Origin: Zerene cesonia
Lineage: Eukaryota > Arthropoda > Insecta > Lepidoptera > Pieridae
Direction of reading: 5' to 3'
DNA length: 64,000 bases
NCBI RefSeq assembly: GCF_012273895.1
Contig: NC_052106.1
Coordinates: 744,001 to 808,000 of the forward strand
Shown here piece after piece: positions 38,531 to 51,935 of this stretch. Under the pieces are notes generated by a model that was not told the origin of the DNA, made no database searches, and saw only the letters and a list, made by a program, of their open reading frames with translations. How positions within the stretch are numbered: the stretch's first letter is position 1; each line of letters begins with the position of its first letter. A program made the translations under genes and the position numbers.

Positions 38531-38668
38531 ATAACCAGCGGGCCGCCCCGGCTTCGCCCGCGGTGCATATATCGCCATCTATACTCAGACATCAGATAAA
38601 TATCCAATGGTCAAAGAAATTTTGTAATCGCGTTTAAAGAAAAAGCTCTTCAGTTTTATATTATTATA
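38531..38668 (-). mobile_element. Chimeric Helitron-type element
   Basis: On the minus strand the 5' end reads ATAATATAAAACTGAAGAGC, which matches the GCTGAAGAG family (17776). The 3' end contains GGGCGAAGCCGGGGCGGCC, which matches the GCCCCGGCTTCGCCC family (20614). The last bases are diverged from AGCTAGT. Confidence 0.5.
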
Positions 38669-39337
38669 GGGACAGTACGAGTTACCGGTTAGTTATACAT
38701 ATTTTTGTTCAAAGACATTTTCGTGCCCTTTTTGTATAAGACGGAAACTAATTAGCATACATTCTTCAGATAAGTGAATTCTGACCCACAAGCGGCATAA
38801 CAGTTGAATAATTTGAATTTTACTCAGAAGCGCAATTAAAGCATTTTGGGTTACTTTGGGCAAATGTTTTCGAAGATTGCTGCTTGGTGGAATTTTTCAG
38901 ATTTAATTAGCCGCTCGAATAATATCTGCGGCGCGTTGTGTAGTGCTACGAATTACTTATTCCTTGTATACCTACTTAAAAAAAATAACTTGAAACTCCT
39001 TTCAAATCGTGTATAGTCAGGACTTATATGTACATACTGTTTGTAACGCTTGTGTTACAATATGCAAAGTTAGCAAAGTTAAACACATAAACATCACATT
39101 CGAAGACACATATTATTTTTAACATCAATTAAAGTCACTAACATTATTACGAAATTCAGAAACCTTATCATCAAACAAATGTCCAGTTAAAAATACACTT
39201 AAAATCCCACCTCCAAATAGTTAAAAACAGTATAAGCCATTTGAATGTCAATAACAAAAATCTAAAAACGCAATTAACCCAAAACCATGCAGCAATCAAC
39301 AGCACTAAACTTTTGGCCATTTCATAATGCGCCTCAT

Positions 39338-39360
39338 ACCTACCTACCTACCTACCAACC
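39338..39360. repeat. (CCTA)n microsatellite
   Basis: About five tandem CCTA units. Confidence 0.8.
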
Positions 39361-40940
39361 ATCCGTTTCCTTAATCATCTATATTAGTGTAAAAACACAC
39401 ACGTTCTTACGACTGATTTGATTTATAAGCCCCATAAATCGCTTGGCCTTGCCGAACTCGAATTTAGTCCTTATTACGTTCGCTATAAGGATGTGGGTGG
39501 ATTACATATTACCGCGAAGGTCCGGGCAGGCGCCACGAGGTGCGTTTTTTTAGTCTGTGATTTTATTTTATAATTCGATACGGGATCAGAATAACAATTA
39601 TGCCGGGTCCACGGGCACAGGTAGAGGCGGTGCGGTTTGTAACCATAACACGATGGTAATGTCGTTGATCCGTACGGAATCGTTGCTTTCCGTAAAAACT
39701 TTATCGTTACTTGTACCTACATCTATTGCGAGCTATTTACCCGACTTTTTGCGCACGCTCGATGACGTATACGTACGATTCGTGTCGCGTTTTGTACTGA
39801 TACATCACCGCGATTCGATGATAATCAAGTTGAGTTATGTAAATGTCACATAGCAATAGACGATATGTCGTCTTAATTGAATAAATGTTCCTTTTAAACT
39901 CGCTTTATTTATGAGGTACGTACCTATGTATACAAGTTCGTTAATTCCCGCAACGAAAAAAAAAACGGTGTCATCGATATTTATTTGTTTCCGAACATCC
40001 AATTAATTTTAAATGCAGCCGTTTTCTTGCATATAAATTAAAGAATCTTTATTAGCCTCACACAGACGCACACATTTGACGTTTAAGTGCTCGGACTTGA
40101 CTTTACTTGGAATTATTATTCATAATATAAAAATAACGTAAGAAATCTTAAACACTGGTCTTATATTAGTAGGCCAAAATAACAAAATACCAAACTTAAA
40201 TAGCACAACGATGATAATAAACAACTATTTAATATAAGTTGCCCAAAAGGTAGCTCGCAAACAAACATTTTAACTTAAAGCTTTCACCAAAACCGATATC
40301 CCACATTAAAGTAATTCCAAATTACAAAACTACATAGTTACTAAAAGCGTTCGGTAGAGAATTCTCATTCGATATAATTACTACAATCATCCAAATGGAA
40401 TCTATCATTGGATCAATTTATGTGGCTCGCATTGTGTGCACCCATATATTAGGGCATTGAAACCCTGCGCGGGCGCAGGCGACCGTAATTTTGTAATTTA
40501 ACAGTAGCCGGACGTTTATCTTAATCCGACCGGTCATTCTCATTTTTGAGTATCATTTTGTGTTATTGTTATTCTAATATAAAAATGCTAGTCATGGGAA
40601 ACTGTTCGTATGTATAACTATATAAAAATGTTTGTATGTATCAAAAACTTTTGTTAAATAAAGGGATCTAGTTAATTCAGAAGCTCATTTATAAAACACA
40701 ATCTGAATAGAGTACTATAAATCTAAATTATAATTCAAAGTCAGATGTCGAAGCTAGTTGCCAAATTTGTACGCTAAATATTAATTCATAATAATTAACT
40801 AAAAAATTAAAAGAACAAGATATCTCTGTTACTTTTGATATGAGTATATAGGATTGGATAACGGATTCTCTCATCTAAGGCACAGTATTTTTCACTGCGA
40901 TACATCAAACTATAATACTAATACTGTAATATTACTAATA

Positions 40941-41085
40941 CACTAACGGTCCGCCCCGGCTTAGCCCGTGGTACATACAAGCCTATAACACTCAGTGATC
41001 GCGTACACATCCAACAGTGAAAGAATATTTGAAATCGGTCCAGTAGTTCCTGAGATTACAACGTACGTACAAACAAACGAAATTA
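40941..41085 (-). mobile_element. Helitron-type element, GCCCCGGCTT family, partial
   Basis: CGCCCCGGCTTAGCCCGTGG, TACATACAAGCCTATAACAC TC, GTGAAAGAATATTTGAAATC and GGTCCAGTAGTTCCTGAGAT correspond block by block to the reference at 20614. The AGCTAGT terminus is decayed to ACTAACGG. Confidence 0.55.
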
Positions 41086-44000
41086 ATCATAGATACAGGT
41101 TTACCAGTAAATCAATGTGATTCCATCGAACAATGTAACATTTCTGCATGTTTACATTCACGCTATCATATAACAAAATGCTATTACTATGAAATTACAA
41201 TATAAATAACTTGAGAGTCACATTAAAGTTTTTTCATGGCTGTATTTTATACTTGCGTGAGAAAACAAGGTCGTTATGTCGTAGCGATATATTCTTCCTT
41301 GGCAATAAAAAATGGAACACACAATATCATAATATACCTACAGTCTACAGACAAAAATTATATCTTAAAATGTATATGTAATGTATTATATTTTATAATA
41401 GACAACAAACTTGAGACATAAAGCTAAATAACTTGTTTAACACAGGCTGTTACATGCATTCATGAGGTCACGAGGTATCATTGCATCCTCCATTTATAAT
41501 ATACCTTACATTTATACACCAAGGTTCGCTACGGGGCGGTAAATGAAGACGAAACCTACAAGTACTAAGGACACGGAAAGAGTCACAATGCATCAAACAG
41601 TGCACAAAAAAGCTCTACTCATATGTCTACATGACAGTCACGTCATCACCGCGGTGTGGAATAATAATACCCAATTACAATATTTAATTAAGTCAGCACC
41701 GAGATAAGTATTGAGGGCGTAATTGCGTTAGAAAAATCGCCATTTTCGTGTCACTCGTTGGAAATGCGCGATAAGAAATGTGTACTCATTAGCGGAGTAC
41801 ACCCACCTTATCGTGAGCCTATCTATCTGTTAACGTAATAGATAATGTCCATTTCAGGAATTGGACGCGAGGCCTATTTATATTGTATTTCATACACAAT
41901 TTGGATATGCCGTTAAGGACATGGTAATTCGATGGATTGGAAGAAATTGGTAGACAGACAACGCCTAAAATCGAACTAGAAAATTTTTGAACAAACAAAA
42001 GTGCATTGGTGTTCTAGTTAAATTAAAATTCAAACAATTGTTTTTAGGTGTTTATCTTTAAATTCTATTATATATCTATTCATCAAAACATAATCTTTCC
42101 AATTGAGTCTAAGTGTAACTGGTTATAGTCAAGTATGCAATAAGTTATTATGAACAAATTTATAACACAAGTCTACAATATTATAGGCAGTGTTCCGCGT
42201 TAATTTACTTGATAGCATAACAACAAAAAGATAAGCATAAACTTTACCACTACTCATAAAAATAGGCCATTAAAAAGACAACCAACACCACGCAAACGAG
42301 ACTTTTTATCTGTCATCTCCTCACTAAACTACAAACCTCCTTATAATTAATTATCCATAGCTTGTTTTCGCGAGTGTGGCGTGCCCTGCGATAACAAGGT
42401 CGGCTGCGCCGGCGCCGATCGTACACGAGCCGATGGCAAATTACTTCTAAATGACGCCTCCCTTACTATTTATATGTATAATTATTTATAAAACGTTTAT
42501 TTATGTCATTCTTTAATTATTTAAACAATAACAGAATAATTAAATGGGACAATGACAAACGCGTACTAAATATAGACACACGATTCAATCACGAGTCATC
42601 AATAAGGTAAAATATGTAGGTCAGCAAAAAGCTTTATGTGTATACGTACTGAGATTTCTTGAATCTAATTTAAGACTTTTGTAGTTACGATGAACTTGCA
42701 AATACTGAATAACTCATTGCAAATGGGCCGTAAATTTGATTAAACAAGTCGACGTACACAAATGCTAACGTGATTAATATCATATTAATTAATTAAGTTA
42801 TTGCGCATTTATTATTCTGTAACATAAATCATCGAAAACGAGTTTCAATCAAATGTCAAATTATTATATATAACTAACCAAAATAAAAACAAAACACAAT
42901 TTAGACTAAATTACTACAGCTCAGAGAGGCATTCAATCAAGGCCAATCATAATCGATTGTCAATGGTGCAGCGAGGAAAATTAAACGACAATTTCGGGCG
43001 GACAAAACTCCATCGCTATAAATCTGATCCCTCTGACACGAAAAACACGCCCAAAAAGAGTTAAGCGTTCGGGAGATCGTCGAATACAGATTACTGGACG
43101 CAGGTGTTAAATAAAAATAATAAAATCCGACGCGGACGAGGCAAAAAGAAGAGTGGATGCGGCCGTTCGGCGCCGAACGAGGCATAATTTCGTTCGCAAC
43201 GCCCGTACAAGAAAAACGGCGTGTACCCGTCGAGTTAACCAAACCCGAGCACGCCTCGACATTTGCCATTCAGAGAGAATCCGACGCGATTACCGCCGCT
43301 TTATTACCTTATAATAAGCACACCCATAACTTAGCGTCACTGTACACCTAATATGGTATGTCGATAATCATAAAATATTGCCATAATTTATCAGGAAGTC
43401 GCATGCTATTTCTAATGGAGTTCCAACAAAGAGCATTGCGGGTGTAAGAGCAGTAAATGTCGATACTCGGGAATATTTCGAGCGGAAAATTATCGGTTGT
43501 AATACGAGTGCGAGATGCAATTAGGATGGTAATAGCTCTTCTCACGTACGTACAAATTACAGGCAATAGCAGAGGCTCGGGATTCGTGCGCAAAAACTGC
43601 TTGCCGTTCCCTGCACGCAGTGTTCATATAAATTCGATTAAATAATATACATATTATGGTATATGCGTGTCTTTTGTTGAAAAAATCTAAAGACATCATT
43701 AAAAACCCCCACCAAAAGTAGCTTAACTCAAAATTCAAACTAGTAGAACTTACTTACTGGACATTTAATACAAATATTGAATTATAGTGATAATTTTATA
43801 TTCTCCCTTAGGCACAGAAGAATACAACATAATCATGTGAAAATATCATAGCAATTACACAGCACAAACACCGGCAGTTGGAAGTTGGAACTTACAAAAT
43901 TGCTAGCGATGAAGAAGATAAAGCACTGGTTCGCGCTATCTGATGCAGGTATATGATATTACATTTACAAAGTACGTGAACACAACCAGCAAAGACAACT

Positions 44001-46009
44001 ATTATCATCGTCAAACGTCTCCACAAAAGATGCGACGATCACGCAAGATGTTCCGATAATCCGAAAATTTATACCTCGCCTTGCAGTTGAACAAACTTCT
44101 CAAATGTCTATAGGTATTTTTATAGGGGTTCGCTAGCATATCATCAGATGTTAAGCTTTTAAGGCGTGTTTTGTTAGGGTCCGGAAAGTGATCGAAGCGC
44201 ATGTGGAAAAATAACATTAAATCTTTATGAGCTTTGATGCATGTTATTCCACACACGGGGAATAATATTTTATCTACTAATACGTTTCATACTGGAATAA
44301 TATGTCCAATTAGATTTTGTTGTTTTTTCAAACAACATTTCAGTATTTAGAAATTATTCGGTTTCATAATTAGTAGTTTTACATTTTATTTCGCTTTATA
44401 GTGTGGTTTTATGTTTGTCTAATCAATTCGCTTATTATTTCAAGGGAAAGTCACCTCTACGTCCAAGATCTTGTGGTCCGAATCAGCTTGGACAGAGTAT
44501 CATTAACAAATAAAACCAACATTCGATTGTTTCATGATTAGCGATTATACAATCTCAGTTAACCGCCGCTCGTGACAAAAGACAAGAGGGCACACCCACA
44601 TTCCCGAGGCTTTTAATCTCGCATGCTTTGTATTTAGATTGAACATTAATATTCATTATTTGAACGGAATTTAGTTAACTGTTGGAAATCATTTCAACGA
44701 TACACGACTTTCTAGATAGCGCCGGTGCCTATAAAAGCGACGTTATTTTAACGACTTCATATAATTCGTATGAATGCTCAATTCTTGTTTTTGAATTTTG
44801 TGTGTTCTTTGTTTTGTAGGACCTAATCTTTATGTCTATAATGAAATTATTAAAATAGCCGCTTATGGCCGGTTAATGCAATTGCAGATTACTTTACATT
44901 TTCTAAATTTTACTAGGTGGAATATTGGCCAAACATTTTATGTTTAGCATTTGAACCAAAGGCTCAACTCAACTCAACTTTGCAATGATCAATACCTCAT
45001 TATTCGAACACGTTAATAACATTTACGTTTAATCGTAGCAGCATTACATTACGCGGCGTATTTACGGTCGGGAACAGTTTCGGAACATGAGTAACAAACA
45101 TTTGCGTAGAATTCGTAAGGAAATCCGATTGGAATGCGATACCGTGTTTACACGCCGTTCAATGTATTGTTTTACAATAAATACCTCGATTTAGAGGGGT
45201 AACGCCCTAGATCGTAAACTGTTCAACTTAAAACAATACGTTCTTAGTATTTTATGTTGGGGTCGTCGACTTGTAAACATACGTGCGCGATTCTTACGAG
45301 AACGTTTGTACGCTGTCGTAAGGCCGTGACGTAAGCCGGGATCGAAGTGGACACTCGGTTTCGGCTATATTTATCTTTAGCCTTCGGAGGAGCACAAAAC
45401 TCGCGGGCACCGTGACTACACTCTACACGCTGTTTATTTAGCGATGTTTGTATTTTCTTCGACTTTCCTCATGTAAAGCGTGATTATACGAACGTGATAT
45501 ATACAAGATATAATATGTACACCTCACTGATAAATGTGAATTCGTTAATCAAAGGAGCGTGAGCGCATGACGCTGTTTTTTAAAATTCCGTGCTCGTAAT
45601 TCAGACTTGAACATTATTTTTATCTATAAACAAAGCTAGATAACAACTTAGCCTCATATCCTTAAATAGATACAAATTACATAACTTAAATGGATCCTTA
45701 TAAGATACGGATTAACTTATTACCAAAATGTACAGCACAGCATTAAACCGTATATAAATTACATATCAAAGCCGTCCCATCTTAAGAGCCCCTCAATAGG
45801 AGTAATCGTAAACCGAAAATCTAAAAATCATGGCCGACAAAACGAATCGGCTATTGTTGTCAGGATCGAATTGATGGACGGGCTTAGTCGTACCTATATT
45901 TCGAGTAAAAAACTACACTTCGAAATTATTCTATTCAAGAAAATTATGAGGCAGTTTTACTTATTTAAACGTTGTAACCTACAGAATACAATTTTATTAA
46001 GATAGATGT

Positions 46010-46140
46010 AGAAATTAAAGACTTTTAACTGATTTTAAACGCGATTTATTCATTATATTATTAACCCGACGTTTCGAACACTTTACAGCGAGCGTGGTCA
46101 CGGCGAGACTTTAAAATCCGTTAAAAAGTCTTTAATTTCT
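46010..46140. mobile_element. Foldback/MITE-like element with about 29-bp terminal inverted repeats
   Basis: The left end (from AGAAATTAAAGACTTTTAAC through GATTTTAA) and the right end (TTAAAATCCG then TTAAAAAGTCTTTAATTTCT) are reverse complements with two or three mismatches. The interior of about 70 bp contains TAACCCGACGTTTCGAACAC and GCGAGCGTGGTCACGGCGAG. It has no coding capacity. Possible flanking repeats (GATGTA and AATGTA) are too short and imperfect to fix a superfamily. Confidence 0.6.
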
Positions 46141-49100
46141 AAATGTATAATACTCGCGTAAAATCATACATAAGAAAATACTATGAGATAGATGTGTTTT
46201 TACAAGATAAAAAATAGCATATATGTAGTTTAATAATATGAGTGTTACAATACAATAAACAAAGGAAACAAACAAATACATTAAAAGAGCGAAGGATGCC
46301 GGGGTGAACGATTAAGTCGAAATAACTTTGAATGTTTTAAAACATTTTACTGTAACAAAAAGTTATAACATGCGAGCGTGGTAATTAATGTAATGGTGTT
46401 CTGAACACATCACCGTCAGTTTCAGATTGGTCACGGCAAGAATATAGGTTTATATCGTCCCCGAAACACCTTTGCTTTTTCACATCGCGGTGGACTAGTT
46501 ATAATGTTGTTTCGAAATTAATGTTCCCACGAAAATTCGTTTTGATATGGTACGTTAGATTTAAAAGACGATTATAAAAGTTTGTCTGGCTATGGAGGTA
46601 TATATGTAGATGTTTGTTTCAATTGTATCTGGAATATCTAACATAAAAGCTGTTTAACCAGATACGAAGTAAATGAAGTCTAACCCCTTTCATTCAGTAT
46701 CAGGACAACACTCTGTCTTTTATAAAGGAGATATCAAAACCTTCGCTTAATATTCGATGTCTTGGATAGTATACAAATAAACTAGCATTTCGCCCGCAAC
46801 TTCACCCACGTGATTGATGTAAATGCTCATGAGAATTAACTGTTTCACCGCGATAAGTAGCCCACGTCCGTATCTAGCCACTTGTCTATCTCAAAAAAAA
46901 TCACAACAGAAATTACGCTGTGAATTACGACGAGAAATATATACAAACAAACACACAAAAGTGGCTAACTGTCGCATCTATAACATTAGTAAAAATAAAG
47001 AATTCCCTAGCACAAAATCATGCCAACTATCACTAGAGCCTTAAAGCATCAGAGTGAGCCTCTATTACCGCCCCCGGGCCGTGGCACCAGCGTGGGACGA
47101 GCGATATCATCCCACGAACGTAATGAGAGTTACATTGCTATTTTATATATTGCGATTACATTATACCAACTTGATTAAAGTTATGCATTAGGTACATAAT
47201 TGTTGTATCTCATAGAAAAGCCACTGGTTGGCAACGTACAGCTGTATGTTCCTAACCTGGAACCTACACAACAGCAATGAAATTAAATTTTATTAAAAAC
47301 ATTGCTGGTGCAGTGTACTTGTAAAAAGTAAGTTTTAAGTCATAATAAAAACAGTCAAAGAGCTCATTTACTTCAAATTTAGTAGCAATATATGGAAAAA
47401 TACAAAATTATCGTCAGATTCTTATGTGGCCAAGTTTCCGTGCTGGTGAGCGTATTTGAAAGTAGGTATTTCATTTGCCAGTTTCTATTAAATTTTTTAT
47501 TTACAAATATTAGTATTTGTTCGACCGTTCTAAATAGAAATCCTGTCACGGAGTGAAGGTGTAAGAGTATTAGTGAGACAGAATGTTCCGAGGGACGTCG
47601 GGTTACCATGAACAATAGTGGTTTTCAAGGGCGCGCGCATTGTCGCGAGGTGTTGCCGCGTCTCGAAAATAAGAAAAAAATTAACCCGCGCTCTGATCCT
47701 ATCCACAAGGGCTGCCACAGACTGAGCTTTTCATTATATTTACTTGTATTTGTTTATAACTATACTTACTTAATATTATTGAGATGTGACGTATATTGCT
47801 GAAATCCAGCTGTATGATAATTCAGAATCAACAATAGATACATCCAATTATATAGAGAACATAAAAATAAATATGAATTTAGTTTAGCTTGAACTTTAAA
47901 CCATCATATTTTTTGTGTTAAGCACTTATAGTGTACTCAAACTTAAAAAAAAGCGAAGATGAAATGAAATTGTACTCATCAAAATTCAGAACAGACATTA
48001 TATTTAGAGAAAGTAGTACCTAAATCCGACTATATAAATGAAAATTAAATTAGGCCACAATTAAACACAACTCATCTTAATCTCACATCTGTTTATAAAT
48101 AGCACATTCGAATAATTGTAACCGTCATTCAAAATTCTATAAATAGTGGTGCGAAAGCGAAAACAATGTTATTCATTAGCCACACAATTAACTTCATTCA
48201 TGAATGTTACGCGTCCATAAGAAATATGTCCGGTTCACGATGATTCATATTACGCGACCGCAGAAATATGGAAATTAGATTGGCAAATACACGCTACTAT
48301 TTATTTGATATGTTGATCGATGTACGAATGTAGAGTTTTAAATTACCTAGCTTAACTTACTTTTGTCCGATATGCCGAAAAACTACGGAGCTTATCTGAT
48401 TTTGATTTTTTGGTAGCGCTTATTTTTATTTTATTTTTCATTTATTTATTATTTTTGAAAAAATGCAAACTGAAACTTAAAACTAACAGAACAGCACTTA
48501 CATAAATGCATATAAGCGCAAACTTGCCTATAATATAAAAAAGAACAATAAATCAGTGACTCCCAACCCTATTCCGCAGCATTGTTATTCCAAAATGACC
48601 CATCTCAATGTCGATGAATTCCCCGAAGCACGAACCTACAACGTAAGCGCCTTTGAGCGCTGTAAAGGCTTATTTCTGACACCTCGAATGAAACATGGCG
48701 GCCAACGTTTAACATAAAAAAAACAACACCCGCCGAATCTGATTTGTTACGATATTTTTTATGAGAATCATCTCAAGACCTTATCGCGGTGCCGGCCGCA
48801 ACTTTGTCAGTGTGAATTATAAATGTTAAATTGATATTCATTAAAATAATGCTGTTCATTTTTGTTATGTATTCATTTCAGAGATTCCTATTAACCTAAG
48901 AGCGATAAAGAGCTATATTTTGATGTTACAGATCAGATACAGCTTGCTTGCCCCCGACTACACCTGCGTGTTTTAGGGAAATAATAGAAAATCCGAAGCT
49001 TTCCCGCATACATCCCGTTCCCAAGAATTTTTCGGAAACCGGTTGAATGATTTTGGCGTGCAGATGTGACCGACTGAATTACTTTCGCATTAATTATAAT

Positions 49101-49789
49101 AATTTTACTAATAGACCACTGAATCATTTTTATTTCAATACAGGCTTGACATTTATATAATGTTATCTCGCGTAAAATCACAAAAAACAAACTAGAAAAT
49201 CACAAGAAATACATATGTTATCTAGTCAACTAAAATTGCTGTATCTGCACAGAGATTTATGGAAATTGAGAGATTATTGGGCATATTTTAATTAATTTGT
49301 TTTCAATTTTATTTTAAGAGTATACAGTAATTTAGAAAATCATTAGGTATGAAAAAGAAATAATCTAAAAAGCTTAAACAACACTTGCTATTTTTTGTGT
49401 GACATTTGTATATCGTTTTGAATACCTTTATCTTTTTATCACTACATAGTGTAAAACAGTGTCTGTATGCCTAGTTATTTAAAATTACACAAGAGATTTT
49501 GAAGATTGTTTTTAATAGCGTGATTCAAGGGGAAGATATTAACATACAAAAAAAGGGGAAAAAGGGGTACAACTCGGAATTAAACGCGTAAGAAGCCGCG
49601 GGCAAAAGCTAGTTCCTTACATTTATTAAATACACATAGTTAAAATTGGTGGTCCTCCCCGTTTCAATAGGAAGGTTTATATGTATAAACCTTCTATCTA
49701 TTAAAAGAAAACCCGATCAAAATCCGTTTTAAAGATTTAAGCATACATAGCAATGGACAGAGAATGCGACTTTGTTTTAGAGTATCTAG

Positions 49790-49790
49790 A

Positions 49791-49822
<32 letters not shown>

Positions 49823-49926
49823 TTGATGATGGTGATGATGGTGATGGTGATGATGGTGGTGGTGGTGATGATGATGGTGGTGGTGATGATGATGATGATG
49901 ATGATGATGGTGGTGGTGATGGTGAT
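49790..49926. repeat. (GAT/GGT)n microsatellite
   Basis: About 137 bp consist almost wholly of GAT and GGT triplets in alternating blocks. It is open in all frames on both strands, so Asp/Gly-rich, Met/Val-rich and Ser/Pro-rich frames all appear. These are composition artefacts, not genes. Confidence 0.9.
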
Positions 49927-49969
49927 AAGATCATTATTTTTATCCAATTTTTTTATAAGATACTTTATC

Positions 49970-50056
49970 TCTACATATACAAAATTCCCGTGTCCCAATG
50001 TTAGTTACCATACTCCTCCAAAATGGCTAGACCGATTCTCATGAAATTTTGTAAAA
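49970..50056 (+). repeat. Helitron-type 5' fragment
   Basis: CTCTACATATACAAAATTCC CGTGTC, TTACCATACTCCTCCAAAAT and GGCTAGACCGATTCTCATGA match the first third of the element in the HAP40 intron (59676). Confidence 0.55.
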
Positions 50057-50069
50057 GTAAGGCAAAACA

Positions 50070-50118
50070 GAGAGGCCTATGTCTAGCAGTGGACATTAAA
50101 TGGCTGATAATGATGAAA
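50070..50118 (+). mobile_element. RTE-like LINE tail
   Basis: GAGGCCTATGTCTAGCAGTG GACATTAAATGG followed by CTGATAATGATG is the 3' terminal motif of a non-LTR element with an ATGATG simple-repeat tail that I recall as widespread in Lepidoptera. Only the last 50 bp are present. Confidence 0.55.
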
Positions 50119-51776
50119 ATGAAGGCAGAAAAGCGTTTTTAGGGTCAGCTCACAGCTGGTATAACACAAATATTTATTAATTCAAGTAAAATTATTTTAA
50201 TGCAATTTTTGTTTCATGGCTTATCAATTCTCCTTGAATATTATTGAATTATCCATAATTCTAAACTATATATAAAAAGAGGAGGTTTGATTTTTGTAAG
50301 GATTCAAGTCAGTACCTACTTAAATATACAATCAAATTACAAAGCGAACATTTTGATTGTTTGATTGGTTGTTATCTTAAATAACCTATTACTTTTAGAA
50401 AGGTAATGTTAACCAAGTATACATATTGTGTTTTTTCTCACGCTCCAGGTGTATTAATATTACATATACCTACATATTAATAAAAATAAAAACACTGTCA
50501 AAATTTTCAACCTATTTCTATATGTAAGGTTGGTTGAAAATTAAGTTACGAGTCAAAATGGTAGCGGGAAAGAAACTTTTCTATTCACCTTGTTGTTGAA
50601 TGAATGTGATTTTTTATAAACAGTACTTATTTTAATGAATTAGGTATTTTTGGATTACATAAAAGATTAAGTGACCAAAATCTATATAACATTCTAATAG
50701 TAAACAAATGCTTTTATGTTTGAAGAGTAACCAATCTAAATACACCACCTCGCCTAATTCAAGGCACATTAATTATAAAACCTAATAAGTATGATTTGAA
50801 ACTATTAGCTCTGGAATAATTAAATATCATTACTTTATAAATAATTATGATTGCAATGTTTTTTTCAATATATTCGAGTTAATAACCAACAATCACAGTT
50901 ACACATAAAACCGATGTAGTTATAAAAATCTGGTATAATTTAAAAATAATTATCTGCTTATGTTTATATGAAAAAGTATGTAGGTTTGTAATATGTTGAT
51001 TTATGTGACCGTTAAGTTATCAATAAGTAACACATAACTTTTTAAATGAATAGTATTGTGTAAAAGATACATTACTCAAACTATAAGACCTTCTAATAAT
51101 ATCCACAAATAGTAAACTAAACAGAAAAAAGCGACTTTTTGTAATGTTGTTATCTCATAAAATTCCTGTCATCATTCTTAAACGCAATACTTTATATTAG
51201 TGAGATAGATTCGTTCGCTGAGGTATACATATTGTAATAGAGATTAAAATAAATATAAAACTTACCCATTATATAAAAAATTTCACTGAAAACACGATAT
51301 TTATAACTTTAATCACAAACACTACAAAACATCACATAAGAACGGCCATCTTACTAACCTTGCAATATTGTTACCATGTATAAATATAGATGGGAGTTAG
51401 TTCTCAATACCCAGTTTGTTGATTATATATTAAGAATGTAAGTAGGTAATAATGCAATTATTTTTCAATAAACAATACTGGACCCTCATGTAGAAAATTA
51501 AAGCAAAGAAAAGCTATTAAAATTTCATTATTATAGTAATATTTCTTTTTTATATTTGCAATTTGTGTGATGTAAATTACTTAAAATTATCATTTGCCTC
51601 ACAAAACTATAAAATAACAAACATTTAATAAATGAGGTGAATAATAAATTTATTTTAATTTGTATCAAAAGTAACAAATTTGCCAAAAAAATTAATTATA
51701 CTTGATACATTATCACAAAATAGACGCAACGAAAACAAACCTATGCGAGGGGTTACCATCTAAAAGAAATTGTTTT

Positions 51777-51928
51777 CTTTTCTTGTCAACAGCTGTCAAA
51801 TAGGTACGGTTCAAAGTGGAAAATAAATTAATCGAATGAAATCATAAGTAAATCTCTTTAAAAATTATCGGTGAATGGTGAAATAAAAAGATCTACGTGT
51901 GTTAATTATAATTTATTTCATATTTCAG
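51777..51928 (+). promoter_or_regulatory. RpL34 5' region: TOP-like start and 5'-UTR intron
   Basis: CTTTTCTTG at 51777 has the 5'-terminal oligopyrimidine form expected at the start of ribosomal-protein mRNAs, which are translationally controlled through TOR. A donor-like TAG|GTACGG at 51804 and a clear acceptor TATTTCAG ending at 51928, seven bases before the ATG, suggest a 125-bp intron in the 5' UTR. The acceptor is strong and the donor moderate. The start site is inference. Confidence 0.4.
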
Positions 51929-51935
51929 CTTCAAA

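Larger units (their letters stand above)
33444..51770. other. Gene-free stretch with repeats
   Basis: No recognisable gene. Listed repeats are at 36850, 38531, 40941, 46010, 49790, 49970 and 50070. GC-rich islands occur at about 39480-39850, 42370-42430 and 42950-43310. The last is open on both strands for about 60-110 codons and holds a perfect 16-bp palindrome, CGTTCGGCGCCGAACG (43164-43179). I cannot assign any of these to a family. In about 33,800-36,800, 41,100-42,300, 43,800-46,000, 46,200-49,600 and 50,200-51,700 I see only AT-rich sequence. Confidence 0.65.

Noticed and set aside
49737..50044. Asp/Gly-rich, Met/Val-rich and Ser/Pro-rich frames
   Set aside because: Artefacts of a GAT/GGT microsatellite that is open in every frame.
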